Of a stretch of 64,000 nucleotides of DNA, positions 1 to 9,482 are shown in pieces. The DNA is taken from contig NZ_QUJB01000001.1 of NCBI RefSeq assembly GCF_003480435.1, positions 124,001 through 188,000 of the forward strand, in the 5' to 3' direction. Under the pieces are notes generated by a model. That model saw nothing but the letters and a program-made list of their open reading frames with translations. It made no database searches and was not told where the DNA came from. Positions within the stretch are counted from its first letter, which is position 1; every line of letters begins with the position of its first letter. The translations under genes and the position numbers were made by a program. Source of the DNA: Clostridium sp. AM30-24 (lineage in GTDB: Bacteria > Bacillota > Clostridia > Lachnospirales > Lachnospiraceae).

Positions 1-17
1 GATGATAAGGAACAGCT

Positions 18-575
18 ATGGGAACATGGAAAACCAGGGGCCTTCGTGGTTCTACGTTGGAAGATCTGATCAACCGGACCAATGACAGCTACCGGGAAAA
101 GAAGCTGGCACTGATCCAGAAGATCCCGACCCCGATCACGCCCATCGAGATCGATAAAAAGAGCCGCCATATCACGCTGGCGTACTTCGATATGAAAAGT
201 ACGGTCGACTATATCGGTGCGGTTCAGGGGATTCCGGTCTGCTTTGACGCGAAGGAATGCGCGGTGCGGACGTTCCCACTTCAGAACATCCACCCGCACC
301 AGATCGCGTTCATGAAGGAATTTGAAGCCCAGGGCGGAGTTGCCTTCATTATCCTCTCCTTTACAGCGGAGAACGAGATCTATTATGTTCCTTTTGATGT
401 GGTGAACCGTTTCTGGGAACGGATGGAAGAGGGCGGAAGAAAAAGCTTTACCTATGATGAGGTGGTGCCGGAGGCGTACAGGATCCGAAGCCACCGGGAC
501 ATGTATGTCCATTACCTGGAAGGGATCCAGCAGGATCTTGACCGGAAGGAAGAAAAAGGAGGATACGGCGAATGA
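18..575 (+). CDS. recU: Holliday junction resolvase RecU
   Basis: The 185-residue product matches RecU, the Mg-dependent endonuclease that cuts Holliday junctions during recombination and chromosome segregation in Firmicutes. Visible family features are the N-terminal basic segment with the G-x-x-LE-x-x-I-x-x-(T/S)N pattern near residues 10-20, the K-SxVDYIG strand around residues 60-67, and the F-D-x-K-E-C catalytic strand near residues 76-81, followed by the I-x-x-HQ-x-x-x-M helix. Length is close to the family's usual 170-205. The ATG follows an AAGGAA ribosome site by a short gap. It overlaps the next gene by 4 bases (ATGA), so they are probably cotranscribed. In many Firmicutes recU sits beside a penicillin-binding protein gene; what lies upstream here is outside the window. 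Confidence 0.9.
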   Translation: MGTWKTRGLRGSTLEDLINRTNDSYREKKLALIQKIPTPITPIEIDKKSRHITLAYFDMKSTVDYIGAVQGIPVCFDAKECAVRTFPLQNIHPHQIAFMKEFEAQGGVAFIILSFTAENEIYYVPFDVVNRFWERMEEGGRKSFTYDEVVPEAYRIRSHRDMYVHYLEGIQQDLDRKEEKGGYGE

Positions 576-1735
576 TTGAGATGGTCATATGGCTCGTTGT
601 GATCGCGGTGTTTGTGTTCCGGGCGTTAAAACAGAACGGGACACTGGACGAACTCTTTGCGGGGGCAAAGAAGCGGAAAGAAAATCAGGCAGAGCGCGTG
701 GTGTACGAACAGCCGGAGGAAGGCTCCGGGAAGAAGGAGAAGAAGAAGGGGCCGGGGATCCGGGTCCCGAAGCACACAGGTCTTGCGGTGACTGCGGTTG
801 TGATCGTCCTTGCGGCGGCAGTGCTTTCCTTTGACAGCTTCTATACTCTTTCCGAGGAGGAGATGGCGGTGGTCACCACGTTCGGAAAACCGGCAGTGGA
901 GGAGGCATCGGGTCTTCACTTTAAAATTCCGGTGATCCAGCGCGTGACTAAGGTTTCCAAAGCCATCACGGGTATGCAGATCGGCTACACGACGGACCCG
1001 GCCCGGGCGGACGGCGCCTCCATAGACAATCCGGTATCTATCGAGAACGAGAGCCTGATGATCACAAAGGATTTCAATCTCACAAACGTGGATTTCTATG
1101 TGGAATACATGGTCACAGATCCGGTTCAGGCGGTGCGCCACAGAAGTGTGTACGAGTCTATCATCAAGAACCTGGCTCAGAGCTACATCCGCGATACCGT
1201 CGGCGTTTATAATGTTGATGATGTGATCACCACCGGAAAGACCCAGATTCAGGAGCGGATCAAAGAGCAGCTCACAAACCGTCTCGTCGAGGAAAATATC
1301 GGATATGGAATCTACAACGTGTCGATTCAGGATACGGAAATGCCGAGAGATGATGTGGCGAATGCGTTCAAGGCGGTTGAGGATGCGAAACAGGGCATGG
1401 AGACGGCGATCAACTCCGCAAAGAAATATCAGTCTGAGAACATTCCGGAGGCGAAGGCAAAGGCTGATAAGCTTTTGCAGGATGCCGAGGCATATAAGGA
1501 ACAGCGGATCAACGAGGCAAATGGACAGGTGGCGCGTTTCGAGGACACATACGCGGAGTATGTGAAGTACCCGCTGATCACGAAAAAGCGTATGTTCTAT
1601 GAGACCATGGAGGAAGTTCTTCCGGATCTCAAGGTCATCATCACCGGTGGAAACGGCACACAGACGCTGCTGCCGTTAGAACCATTTTCAGAGACAGCTT
1701 CCGGCAGCGCAGCACAGACGGGAGGAGGGAACTAA
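572..1735 (+). CDS. hflK: HflK-like SPFH/band-7 membrane protein
   Basis: A 387-residue SPFH/prohibitin-fold protein of the HflK type. HflK and HflC form a membrane complex that in Enterobacteria encloses and modulates the FtsH protease. Visible are a short hydrophobic N-terminus (about residues 5-17), a charged Lys/Glu-rich cytoplasmic stretch, a clear membrane segment near residues 70-86, then the 'FYTLSEEEMAVVTTFGKP' entry to the SPFH domain and a long Ala/Glu/Lys-rich coiled coil (about residues 265-320) ending in a low-complexity Ser/Gly/Thr tail. The start overlaps recU by 4 bases. hflC begins directly at the next base after the stop codon, which fits a translationally coupled pair. Family assignment is firm; whether it acts on FtsH in this organism is inference. 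Confidence 0.85.
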   Translation: MIEMVIWLVVIAVFVFRALKQNGTLDELFAGAKKRKENQAERVVYEQPEEGSGKKEKKKGPGIRVPKHTGLAVTAVVIVLAAAVLSFDSFYTLSEEEMAVVTTFGKPAVEEASGLHFKIPVIQRVTKVSKAITGMQIGYTTDPARADGASIDNPVSIENESLMITKDFNLTNVDFYVEYMVTDPVQAVRHRSVYESIIKNLAQSYIRDTVGVYNVDDVITTGKTQIQERIKEQLTNRLVEENIGYGIYNVSIQDTEMPRDDVANAFKAVEDAKQGMETAINSAKKYQSENIPEAKAKADKLLQDAEAYKEQRINEANGQVARFEDTYAEYVKYPLITKKRMFYETMEEVLPDLKVIITGGNGTQTLLPLEPFSETASGSAAQTGGGN

Positions 1736-2611
1736 ATGAAAAAGACAGGAAAAAGAATCATAGGAATCGTTGTTCTTCTTCTGATCGTCGTTCTGCTTCA
1801 GGGAAGTATGGTGAGCACATACAATGACGAGTATAAGCTCATTCTCCAGTTCGGAAAAGTGGTCCGGGTGGTGGAGACACCGGGTCTCAGCTTTAAGATC
1901 CCGTTTCTTCAGACAACACAGTCGATTCCTAATTATGAGATGATCTATGACCTTATTCCGAGTGAGGTTAATACAAGGGATAAAAAGGTGATGGTAACGG
2001 ATTCCTTCGCATTGTGGAGTGTCACAGATCCGCTGGCATACCTGTCCAGACTCGGAGCGAACAAGGCAAATGCGGAAAGCCGAATTTCCGTTGTCGTATA
2101 CAATGCTGTAAAAAATGTCATTTCCTCCACAGATCAGGCAGATGTGATCTCCGGCCGTGACGGAAAGCTGGCAGAGATGATCACGGAAAAGATCGGTTCT
2201 TCTCTGGACAGCTACGGAATCAAGGTAAAAAAGGTGGAGACGAAGCTCTTAGACCTTCCGGATTCCAACAAGGAGGCTGTTTACCAGCGTATGATCTCTG
2301 AACGGCAGAATATCGCTGCCGGATATATCGCAGACGGTGAGTACCAGTCCAATGTCATCAAGAACAGCACAGATAAAGAAGTCTCCATCATCATTTCCGA
2401 GGCCCAGGCCCAGGCGGAGAAGATCCGGGCGGAAGGCGAGGCAGAGTATATGAGGATCCTTTCCGGCGCGTACAATGACGAGGGAAAGGCCGATTACTAT
2501 AATTATATCCGCAGTCTGGACGCGTTAAAGGCGAGTCTCAAGGGAGATAATAAGACGATCATTCTGGATGAAAATTCAGAGCTTGCGAAGATCCTCAGGG
2601 GAAGCTATTAA
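1736..2611 (+). CDS. hflC: HflC-like SPFH/band-7 membrane protein
   Basis: Partner of the preceding HflK-like protein, 291 residues. It has one N-terminal membrane segment (about residues 8-25) directly followed by the SPFH domain ('LILQFGKVVRVVETPGLSFKIPF'), the 'MVTDSFALWSVTDPLAYL' strand region, and a C-terminal Ala/Glu-rich helix ('EAQAQAEKIRAEGEAEYM') typical of HflC. The ATG follows the hflK stop codon with no gap; the GGAGGAGG just inside the end of hflK serves as its ribosome site. About 160 bases of non-coding sequence with several GC-rich inverted segments separate it from pepT; no clear terminator with a T-run is visible there. Confidence 0.85.
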   Translation: MKKTGKRIIGIVVLLLIVVLLQGSMVSTYNDEYKLILQFGKVVRVVETPGLSFKIPFLQTTQSIPNYEMIYDLIPSEVNTRDKKVMVTDSFALWSVTDPLAYLSRLGANKANAESRISVVVYNAVKNVISSTDQADVISGRDGKLAEMITEKIGSSLDSYGIKVKKVETKLLDLPDSNKEAVYQRMISERQNIAAGYIADGEYQSNVIKNSTDKEVSIIISEAQAQAEKIRAEGEAEYMRILSGAYNDEGKADYYNYIRSLDALKASLKGDNKTIILDENSELAKILRGSY

Positions 2612-2775
2612 GGAACGGCCAGGATAAAACCGCAACAGCGGAAAATTCCTGTGAAGCAGTGATGCTGTGGACCCGGAACGATCCGGACGAAGCAGGCTGC
2701 TGCGGGACATAACCGCGGTCAGTAAAAAAGATCGTGGATGTCTGATAAATAATGATACGGTAAAGGAGAAGGGTT

Positions 2776-4017
2776 ATGTCAAAAGTAGTTGATTATTTCC
2801 TCAAGTATGTAGCATTCGATACGCAGTCCGCAGAGGATGCGGGGACAGTTCCGAGTACGGAAAAACAGTTCGCGCTGGCGAAGCTTCTGTCCGAACAGTT
2901 AAAGAATATCGGGGTGAAGGACGTCTCCATGAGTGAGCACGGTTACGTGTACGGAACGATTCCGGCAAACGGGGATTATAACTGCCAGACTGTCGGCTTC
3001 CTCGCGCATATGGACACTTCACCGGATTGTCCGGATGAGAATGTCCGCCCACAGCTCGTCAAGCACTACGACGGAAAGGATATCACTTTAAATAAGGCAC
3101 TCGGTGTAAAGATGACAACAAAGATGTTCCCATTCTTAAAAAACTATGTGGGGCAGGATCTGATCACTACCGATGGAACTACACTGTTAGGTGCAGATGA
3201 CAAGGCGGGAATTGCCGAGATCATGACCATGGCGGAGACACTTCTGACACACCCGGAGATCCCGCACGGAACCATCAAGATCGCTTTCACACCGGATGAG
3301 GAAGTCGGACACGGTGTTGACTTCTTTGATGTTCCCGGCTGGGGCGCAGATGTGGCTTATACCGTTGACGGCGGCGCCTGGGGCGAGATGGAGTATGAGA
3401 CCTTCAACGCGGCATCCATGAAAGTCACGATCCATGGAAGTAACATTCATCCGGGCAGCGCGAAGAACAAGATGAAAAACTCAATCCTGATCGGTCTGGA
3501 ATTCCAGTCGATGCTGCCGGAGAACGAGAAGCCGCAGTATACTGAGAAGTATGAGGGATTTTTCCACTTAAACCACATCGGCGGAAATGTGGAGAATACG
3601 ACTCTCCACTATATCGTCCGTGACCATGATATGACGCGGTTTGAGGAGAGAAAAGCATTCGGAAAGAAGATCGGCGAATTCCTGAACGCGAAGTACGGTG
3701 AGGGAACAGTCGAGGTGGAAATCGCAGATACCTACTACAATATGGCTGAGAAGATCCGTCCGCATATGTACCTGATGGATGTGGCTGCTGAGGCATTTAA
3801 GGAGCTTGGCATCGAGACTCCGGCGATCAATCCGGTCCGCGGAGGCACGGATGGATCGAGACTTTCCTACATGGGACTTCCATGTCCGAACCTCTGTACC
3901 GGCGGACATAACTATCATGGAAAGTATGAGTTCATCTGCATTCAGTCCATGGAGAAGACAGTGGAGCTGCTTCTTAAGATCGCAGAAAAGTTTACGAAGG
4001 TTGAGAAGCAGGCATAA
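2776..4017 (+). CDS. pepT: Peptidase T (tripeptide aminopeptidase)
   Basis: A 413-residue M20B metallopeptidase that removes the N-terminal residue from tripeptides in the cytoplasm. Zinc-site residues are visible: H78 and D80 in '[11 protein letters not shown]', the bridging Asp in 'LLGADDKAG', the Glu pair in '[10 protein letters not shown]', the Asp in 'TVDGG', and the late His in '[11 protein letters not shown]'. The '[16 protein letters not shown]' segment before the last His is also characteristic of PepT. Length is standard (about 405-415). The ATG follows AAAGGAGAAGGG. It stands alone, with a hairpin terminator just downstream, and likely salvages amino acids from imported peptides. 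Confidence 0.95.
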   Translation: MSKVVDYFLKYVAFDTQSAEDAGTVPSTEKQFALAKLLSEQLKNIGVKDVSMSEHGYVYGTIPANGDYNCQTVGFLAHMDTSPDCPDENVRPQLVKHYDGKDITLNKALGVKMTTKMFPFLKNYVGQDLITTDGTTLLGADDKAGIAEIMTMAETLLTHPEIPHGTIKIAFTPDEEVGHGVDFFDVPGWGADVAYTVDGGAWGEMEYETFNAASMKVTIHGSNIHPGSAKNKMKNSILIGLEFQSMLPENEKPQYTEKYEGFFHLNHIGGNVENTTLHYIVRDHDMTRFEERKAFGKKIGEFLNAKYGEGTVEVEIADTYYNMAEKIRPHMYLMDVAAEAFKELGIETPAINPVRGGTDGSRLSYMGLPCPNLCTGGHNYHGKYEFICIQSMEKTVELLLKIAEKFTKVEKQA

Positions 4018-4049
4018 AATCTGGATCAGGATATGGCTGTTTAGAAAAT

Positions 4050-4087
4050 GCGGGAGACGCTGGATGTCGCTTCCCGCTTTTCTTTTT
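4050..4087 (+). terminator. Rho-independent terminator after pepT
   Basis: A GC-rich hairpin whose outer arms are GCGGGA (4050-4055) and TCCCGC (4072-4077), with further pairing inside apart from one mismatch, is followed by TTTTCTTTTT. It lies 33 bases after the pepT stop codon. Confidence 0.85.
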
Positions 4088-4122
4088 GGATGTATGAATG
4101 CAATTTAGAACATGTCTTTATG

Positions 4123-4151
4123 TTGAAGGGGCAGATTATTCATGATATAAT
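4123..4151 (+). promoter_or_regulatory. Likely sigma-A promoter for the DUF1275 gene
   Basis: TTGAAG at 4123-4128 and TATAAT at 4146-4151 are 17 bases apart. A TG one base before the -10 makes it an extended -10 promoter. It is 105 bases upstream of the start codon, leaving an untranslated leader that holds a short inverted repeat but no recognised riboswitch. Confidence 0.6.
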
Positions 4152-4255
4152 GAGCGATAGTGAGTCAGAAGCGTGCCTGCACGGTTATGGCGAACGGCGA
4201 AATTAGTGAGTGATGAAGTCACGATATAATCATGCGCAGAAAGGCGGTACAGATT

Positions 4256-5005
4256 ATGATAAAAACGATTCAAAGACGTCTGGACGCGATCCTGCATTGG
4301 AATATTTCCTTTGTGGGCGGTTTCCTCGGCGGTTATGCAATCCTTTCCCATGCCGGAGTCTTCGGCTCCGCACAGACGGGAAACCTGATGGAGATGGCTT
4401 CGAACGTCCGATTTATGGAATGGGAGGAATTGGGACTCCGTCTGCTGGCGATGGTGATCTTCGCCTGTGGTGTGATCGCCTCCTATATGCTGACAAACTA
4501 TACAAACTTACATATGCGGAAGCTGGCGATCTGGGTGGATGCGGCCGGTCTCGGACTTACGGCCCTGCTGCCGGATTGGTTCTCGCCGATTGCGGGTGTT
4601 TACCCGATCTTTTTTTGCTCGGCATTCCAGTGGGGTGTATATTCCGGCGCAGATGGTTTCAACAGCGCGACGGTTTTCATCACAAACAACTTCAAACAAT
4701 CCGTCCTCGGCTGGACGCAGTATGCGTTGACAAAAGATAAAGAATTTAAGAGAAAAGCCGTGCTCTACAGCAACACGGTACTTATGTTCTTTCTCGGCGC
4801 CCTCCTCGGTGTCACCGGTGTAGCTGCCTTCGGCAACGCACTCGGTGCCTGCGTAGGCTTTATTCCCCTTGCTGTCGCGCGGATCTTTATCAGCATCGGT
4901 GAACTTCCGATAGAAGATGAGACTCCGGAGGAGACAGAGGAAGAGGCAGAAGAGATGATGGAAGAGGCGAAGATTTTGGAGAAGGAAGAGAAGAAGAAAA
5001 TTTAA
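4256..5005 (+). CDS. YoaK/DUF1275 family membrane protein
   Basis: A 249-residue polytopic membrane protein of the DUF1275 (YoaK) family; its substrate and role are unknown. The family hallmark 'GGFLGGYAILSHAGVFGSAQTGNL' region at the first membrane segment is present, followed by several further hydrophobic segments and a 'GADGFNSATVFITNNFKQSV' motif. The C-terminus is an unusual acidic Glu-rich and then Lys-rich tail of about 30 residues, probably cytosolic. The ATG at 4256 is chosen because AAAGGCGG lies 8 bases upstream; an ATG 24 bases earlier has no such site. Monocistronic by spacing: a promoter precedes it, and the cas operon with very different base composition follows. Confidence 0.8.
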   Translation: MIKTIQRRLDAILHWNISFVGGFLGGYAILSHAGVFGSAQTGNLMEMASNVRFMEWEELGLRLLAMVIFACGVIASYMLTNYTNLHMRKLAIWVDAAGLGLTALLPDWFSPIAGVYPIFFCSAFQWGVYSGADGFNSATVFITNNFKQSVLGWTQYALTKDKEFKRKAVLYSNTVLMFFLGALLGVTGVAAFGNALGACVGFIPLAVARIFISIGELPIEDETPEETEEEAEEMMEEAKILEKEEKKKI

Positions 5006-5097
5006 AAATTGTATATTTGATGAATGGGAATAGGCAGTTGATTCAGGGATGGGTCGGCTGCCTGTTTTGTATATCGGGGGAAATACTATAGAACTTT

Positions 5098-5157
5098 GAA
5101 TATATTATATGGCTTATGGTTTACAAAAATACCAGTAGTGTTAGAATATATTATATG
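5098..5157 (+). promoter_or_regulatory. Promoter region of the cas operon with a duplicated AT-rich motif
   Basis: The 184-bp gap before cas3 is strongly AT-rich. A 14-base motif GAATATATTATATG occurs twice as a direct repeat, at 5098-5111 and 5144-5157. Between them TTTACA (5120-5125) and TAGAAT (5142-5147, 16-base spacing) form a plausible promoter that overlaps the second copy. The repeats could be operator half-sites or alternative -10 regions. Only the repeat itself is certain. Confidence 0.4.
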
Positions 5158-5189
5158 ATTCAAAATATAAATTGTCATGGAGGGTATAA

Positions 5190-7859
5190 ATGATTCCTGA
5201 GATTCGCTTGCTTGCAGCAAAGACCAGCAGGGAGAATGATAATTTGTGGCTTCCACTGTTAGATCACTTAAAAGATACAGCTGGAGTTATAGAGTACCTA
5301 TCGAGCAGATGGCTGCCGGGCTCTGTATATGATGAGCTGGAGATTTCAAGAAAAGAGGGAATACGATTAGCAAAACTGCTCGCATTGCTGCATGATATAG
5401 GGAAAGGTATCCCGGCATTCCAGACAAGAATATTGGAACAGCTTCCGGACATCAGGTGTTTTCAAGAATCGGCCGGAATTGAAACAAACTTGAATAGAAC
5501 ACAGATGGATATTAAACATGCACATGCAGGGGCTGTCCTTCTTCGAGCAATGGGATATCCGGAATCAGTGGCAGCAATTGTAGGCGCACACCATGGTTCT
5601 CCCGAACCCAACAACATGGATGATGATGCATTCGATGAATTAACATTGGAACGAAAAAAATATGGAGATAAAAATTCTATATGGCGGAAAATGCAAGAGG
5701 AACTTTTGAAATGGGCATTAGAAGAGGCGGGTTATTCGGAAAAGGGAGAGATTCCAGATATTTCAGAAGCGGCTCAGATGATTTTTTGCGGCCTTTTGAT
5801 TATGGCAGATTGGATTGCAAGCAACAGCTACTATTTTCCTTTGCTTTCTGTAACAGATGATACAGAACCATATGATAACAATCGGTCAAGGGACGCAATG
5901 AGGCATCTTAATCTGCCCGACGGATGTTTGATGGGTTCTGCGTGGAAACAGGAGGATTTTTTTGAAGAGAGGTTCCATTTTACTGCAAATCGAGTACAAA
6001 AGGAAATGTATGGTGTTGCAGCCGGAATGGAAAAACCGGGATTGATCATTCTGGAGGCACCAATGGGAGAAGGAAAAACGGAGGCGGCTTTGGCAGCAGC
6101 TGAGATTCTTATGAATCGTTTCGATTTAAAAGGAATTGCCTTTTTTCTCCCATCACAGGCAACAACGAATGCCATGTTTACCAGAATCAGTTCCTGGCTA
6201 ACAGGTCAGTCAGATATTAATCAGGTTTCGATCCAGCTTTATCATTCCAATGCGGAATTAAATGAAGATTTTAGAAAACTGGAATATGGGGATGTCTGCA
6301 TAGAAGACGATGATCAGGATGCTTTGATAGTTCATAGCTTTTTCAGAGGAAAGAAAACAAGAATGTTATCCGATATTGTGGTTGGCACAATCGATCAGCT
6401 TCTGATGGCAGCATTGATGCAGAAACATGTGATGCTTCGTCATCTGGGGCTTGCAGGAAAAGTTGCAGTGATTGATGAGTGTCATTCTTTTGATCCGTAT
6501 ATGAATACATATTTGGAGCGTATCTTGCAGTGGCTTGGAATCTATCATATTCCGGTAATCCTTTTGTCAGCTACGCTCCCGGGGGATAAACGATTGGCTT
6601 TGATGCAGGCATATGCCGGAAAGAAAAAATGTAAAAATGTCTTGCTCAAGGAAACAACTTCATACCCGTTGATTTCATGGTCAGATCAAGAACGAGTACA
6701 ATTAACACCAATCCCTTATGATAAAACAGACAGGGTTGTTCAGATCGTTAGAGAGAATGAAGAACAACTGGAAGTAGAAGTCCGCAATATATTGAAACAT
6801 GGCGGCTGTATGGGAATTATATTAAATACTGTTTCAAGAGTGCAGAAAATTGCAAAATTCATACAGGATAAATTTCCGGAAGCAAAAGTATTGATTGACC
6901 ATTCACAGTTTATCCTTCCGGATCGACTCGAGCATGAGCAAGAAATTCTGAGCTGTGTTGGAAAACATTCAACGAATGGGCAGAGAAGAAATGTGGTTGT
7001 AGTTGGAAGCCAGGTGCTGGAGCAATCATTGGATCTTGATTTTGATGTACTGATAACAGATCTATGCCCAATGGATCTTTTACTGCAAAGAATCGGTCGC
7101 CTTCACCGTCATGAGAGAAAAAGACCGGAAACGCTAAAAATTGCCAGATGTGTAGTATGGAATTCAGAGATAGACAATCTGGAAAAGGGAGCGACAGCAG
7201 TTTATGGAGAGTATCTGCTGTTGCAGACATCAGCGCTTCTGCCGGAAAAGATTATGATACCGTCTGATATCTGCTCATTGGTACAGAAAACCTATTGCGA
7301 AATAGATGAGAATCAACGCTTTCAGACTGCATATGAAGATTATAAGAAGGAGTGTATGCTTAGGAAGCAGAATGCGAAACCATATTGTCTGGAGAAACCA
7401 GAGATAGGAAAATATGGAGGGACTTTGGTTGGGCTCTTGGACAAGTCTGTCGGGCTTGATGATGTAAAGGCACAGGCTGCAGTGCGAGACGGAAATCCAT
7501 CAATAGAAGTGATTGTTGTAAAAGAAGCAGAATCTGGTTTTGCATCTATAATTGCCGGAAAATTAAAAGGGAAAAAATATAATCTCATGGCAGCAATATC
7601 AATTGACGAAGCCAGAGAAATATCAGAGCAAAAACTTCGCCTTCCTCAAAGATTAGCACAGCCATGGTGTGCAGAGCGTGTAGTCAAACAATTGCGGATA
7701 GATATGGAACAGCATACAAAAGAGTGGCAAAACAACCCTATGCTTGAAGGTGAGCTGATATTATTTTTAGATGCGACAAATCACGTGAGTTTGGATGAGA
7801 TTCGGCTGTTTTATGATGAAAAGAAGGGCTTAGAATGGGAGGTTGAGAAACGTGGATGA
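5190..7859 (+). CDS. cas3: CRISPR-associated helicase-nuclease Cas3 (type I-E)
   Basis: An 889-residue Cas3, the effector nuclease-helicase recruited by Cascade to degrade target DNA. The N-terminal HD nuclease domain shows 'LLALLHDIGKG' (H68, D69) and the later 'IKHAHAG' and 'GAHHGSPEP' histidines. The superfamily 2 helicase follows: Walker A 'APMGEGKTEAA' near residues 290-300, DECH box 'IDECHSFD' near 426-433, motif III 'LLSATLP' near 456-462, and motif VI 'QRIGRLHRHER' near 632-642. The C-terminal Cas3 domain completes the usual length. The ATG has GGAGGG 6 bases upstream. It opens the operon and its stop overlaps the cas8e start by 8 bases. Base composition is clearly more AT-rich than the flanking housekeeping genes, in keeping with horizontal acquisition. 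Confidence 0.97.
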   Translation: MIPEIRLLAAKTSRENDNLWLPLLDHLKDTAGVIEYLSSRWLPGSVYDELEISRKEGIRLAKLLALLHDIGKGIPAFQTRILEQLPDIRCFQESAGIETNLNRTQMDIKHAHAGAVLLRAMGYPESVAAIVGAHHGSPEPNNMDDDAFDELTLERKKYGDKNSIWRKMQEELLKWALEEAGYSEKGEIPDISEAAQMIFCGLLIMADWIASNSYYFPLLSVTDDTEPYDNNRSRDAMRHLNLPDGCLMGSAWKQEDFFEERFHFTANRVQKEMYGVAAGMEKPGLIILEAPMGEGKTEAALAAAEILMNRFDLKGIAFFLPSQATTNAMFTRISSWLTGQSDINQVSIQLYHSNAELNEDFRKLEYGDVCIEDDDQDALIVHSFFRGKKTRMLSDIVVGTIDQLLMAALMQKHVMLRHLGLAGKVAVIDECHSFDPYMNTYLERILQWLGIYHIPVILLSATLPGDKRLALMQAYAGKKKCKNVLLKETTSYPLISWSDQERVQLTPIPYDKTDRVVQIVRENEEQLEVEVRNILKHGGCMGIILNTVSRVQKIAKFIQDKFPEAKVLIDHSQFILPDRLEHEQEILSCVGKHSTNGQRRNVVVVGSQVLEQSLDLDFDVLITDLCPMDLLLQRIGRLHRHERKRPETLKIARCVVWNSEIDNLEKGATAVYGEYLLLQTSALLPEKIMIPSDICSLVQKTYCEIDENQRFQTAYEDYKKECMLRKQNAKPYCLEKPEIGKYGGTLVGLLDKSVGLDDVKAQAAVRDGNPSIEVIVVKEAESGFASIIAGKLKGKKYNLMAAISIDEAREISEQKLRLPQRLAQPWCAERVVKQLRIDMEQHTKEWQNNPMLEGELILFLDATNHVSLDEIRLFYDEKKGLEWEVEKRG

Positions 7860-9465
7860 TAAAAAATTCAATCTATTAGACGAACCATGGATTTGTGTTA
7901 TGAAAGAAAATGGAGAAGTGAAGGAACTTTCACTGATGGACGTGTTGCTCCATGCACATCAGTACCGAAGATTGGCCGGAGAGTTGCCGACGCAGGATGT
8001 TGCGGTGTTAAGATTGCTTCTGGCTGTGTTGCAAACGGTTGTTTACCGATATGATACAGATGGCAATGAGGATGAACTTGTTGAAACAGAAGATGCATAT
8101 GAGCGGTGGAAAGAAATTTGGAATGATGGAAAACTGCCGGATAAACCAATTCAGGAATATTTAACAAAGTGGAAGGCACGTTTCTATTTATATGATAGCG
8201 ACAGGCCCTTTTATCAGGTGCCGAAAGCTGCAATTGGAACAGAATGTAAAGCAGCAAAGTTAAATGGTGAAATCTCAGAGAGTAGTAATAAGCTGCGCTT
8301 GTTTTCAAATCGTGCGGGAAAAGAAAAAGAATTTTTAAGTAATTCAGAAGCAGCCAGATGGTTGTTGTATCTGAATGGATATGATGATACATCTGCAAAG
8401 CCAAAGGAAAAGGGACTCCCATCACCCGGAACAGGATGGCTTGGTAAACTGGGATTAATTTATGCAGATGGAAATAATTTATTTGAAACCCTGATGTTGA
8501 ATCTTGTATTGGTTAATATTTCAGATAAAGAATGTTGGGACAGTCCAAAACCTGTGTGGGAAGCAGAAACAGTTAAGGGTGCGGAGAGAACTGAAATCGC
8601 GGTTCCATCAAATCAGGCAGAACTACTGACAGTACAATCCAGAAGAATTCTCCTAAAAAAAGACGAACAAGGGGTTAGTGGTTATTATGTGTTGGGAGGT
8701 GATTTTTTTCCAAAAGAAGCAGCATATATGGAACAAATGACTGTATGGAAAAGATATGAGCCGAAAGGGAATGTAGCTCCGTATTATCAGCCAAGAAGGC
8801 ATTTGCCAGAAAAACAGATGTGGCGCGATTTTTCAAACCTTGTTATTTCAGATCAGGAAAACAGAACACCGGGAGTACTTGAATGGGTCGCTTGGTTGAA
8901 AGATAAGAAAATGATTGATAAAAAGAAAATCATTTGTTTTAAGACAGCCTCTGTACAGTATGGGGACAAAGACTTTTTTGTAAAAGATGTTCTTGGCGAT
9001 TACCTGGAATTTCATACAGACCTATTAACTGCAAATGGAAAAAAACTGGTAAGAATCATACGCGAAGAAATTGAAAAATGTGAAAAGGCGGCCAATATAG
9101 TTAAGCATTTAATAGAAGACTTAAAGAAGGCAGCAGGAGACTGTTCAGGTGAAAAAACTCAATATGGAAAAGAAGAGTACTTTTATCAGATAGATATACC
9201 ATTCCGCAGCTGGTTAAAGGAACTGGATCCGATAGGTGAGAGTGATTCTGATTATTATGAGAATGTTCGAAGTGAGTGGAGAATCCAGGCATATCGGATA
9301 GCGGAAAAGCTTGGTATGAACTATGTTGAACAAGCAGGAGATAAGGCTTTCGTTGGACGGGAAATACAAGAAAAAAAGGATGGAGTTGAAAGAAAAGTTT
9401 ATTATTCATCTTCAAGTGCTTTTAATATATTTAAGTGGTCATTAAAAAAGTGTTTTGAGCTGTAG
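7852..9465 (+). CDS. cas8e: Cascade large subunit Cas8e (Cse1/CasA)
   Basis: A 537-residue Cse1-type protein, the Cascade subunit that reads the PAM and recruits Cas3. The N-terminal 'KKFNLLDEPWICV' matches the family's near-universal 'FNLLxEPWI' opening. The GTG at 7852 is chosen because GGGAGG lies 9 bases upstream; an in-frame TTG at 7843 directly abuts that site and would lack spacing. This start overlaps the cas3 stop within GTGGATGA. Length is in the family range (about 500-560). The second Cascade gene, cas11, follows after 17 bases. Confidence 0.93.
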   Translation: MDDKKFNLLDEPWICVMKENGEVKELSLMDVLLHAHQYRRLAGELPTQDVAVLRLLLAVLQTVVYRYDTDGNEDELVETEDAYERWKEIWNDGKLPDKPIQEYLTKWKARFYLYDSDRPFYQVPKAAIGTECKAAKLNGEISESSNKLRLFSNRAGKEKEFLSNSEAARWLLYLNGYDDTSAKPKEKGLPSPGTGWLGKLGLIYADGNNLFETLMLNLVLVNISDKECWDSPKPVWEAETVKGAERTEIAVPSNQAELLTVQSRRILLKKDEQGVSGYYVLGGDFFPKEAAYMEQMTVWKRYEPKGNVAPYYQPRRHLPEKQMWRDFSNLVISDQENRTPGVLEWVAWLKDKKMIDKKKIICFKTASVQYGDKDFFVKDVLGDYLEFHTDLLTANGKKLVRIIREEIEKCEKAANIVKHLIEDLKKAAGDCSGEKTQYGKEEYFYQIDIPFRSWLKELDPIGESDSDYYENVRSEWRIQAYRIAEKLGMNYVEQAGDKAFVGREIQEKKDGVERKVYYSSSSAFNIFKWSLKKCFEL

Positions 9466-9482
9466 CAAGGAGGGATTATTGT

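Noticed and set aside
626..1141. 171-codon minus-strand frame opposite hflK
   Set aside because: Lies wholly antisense to the SPFH-domain gene; His/Arg/Cys-rich composition and no ribosome site.
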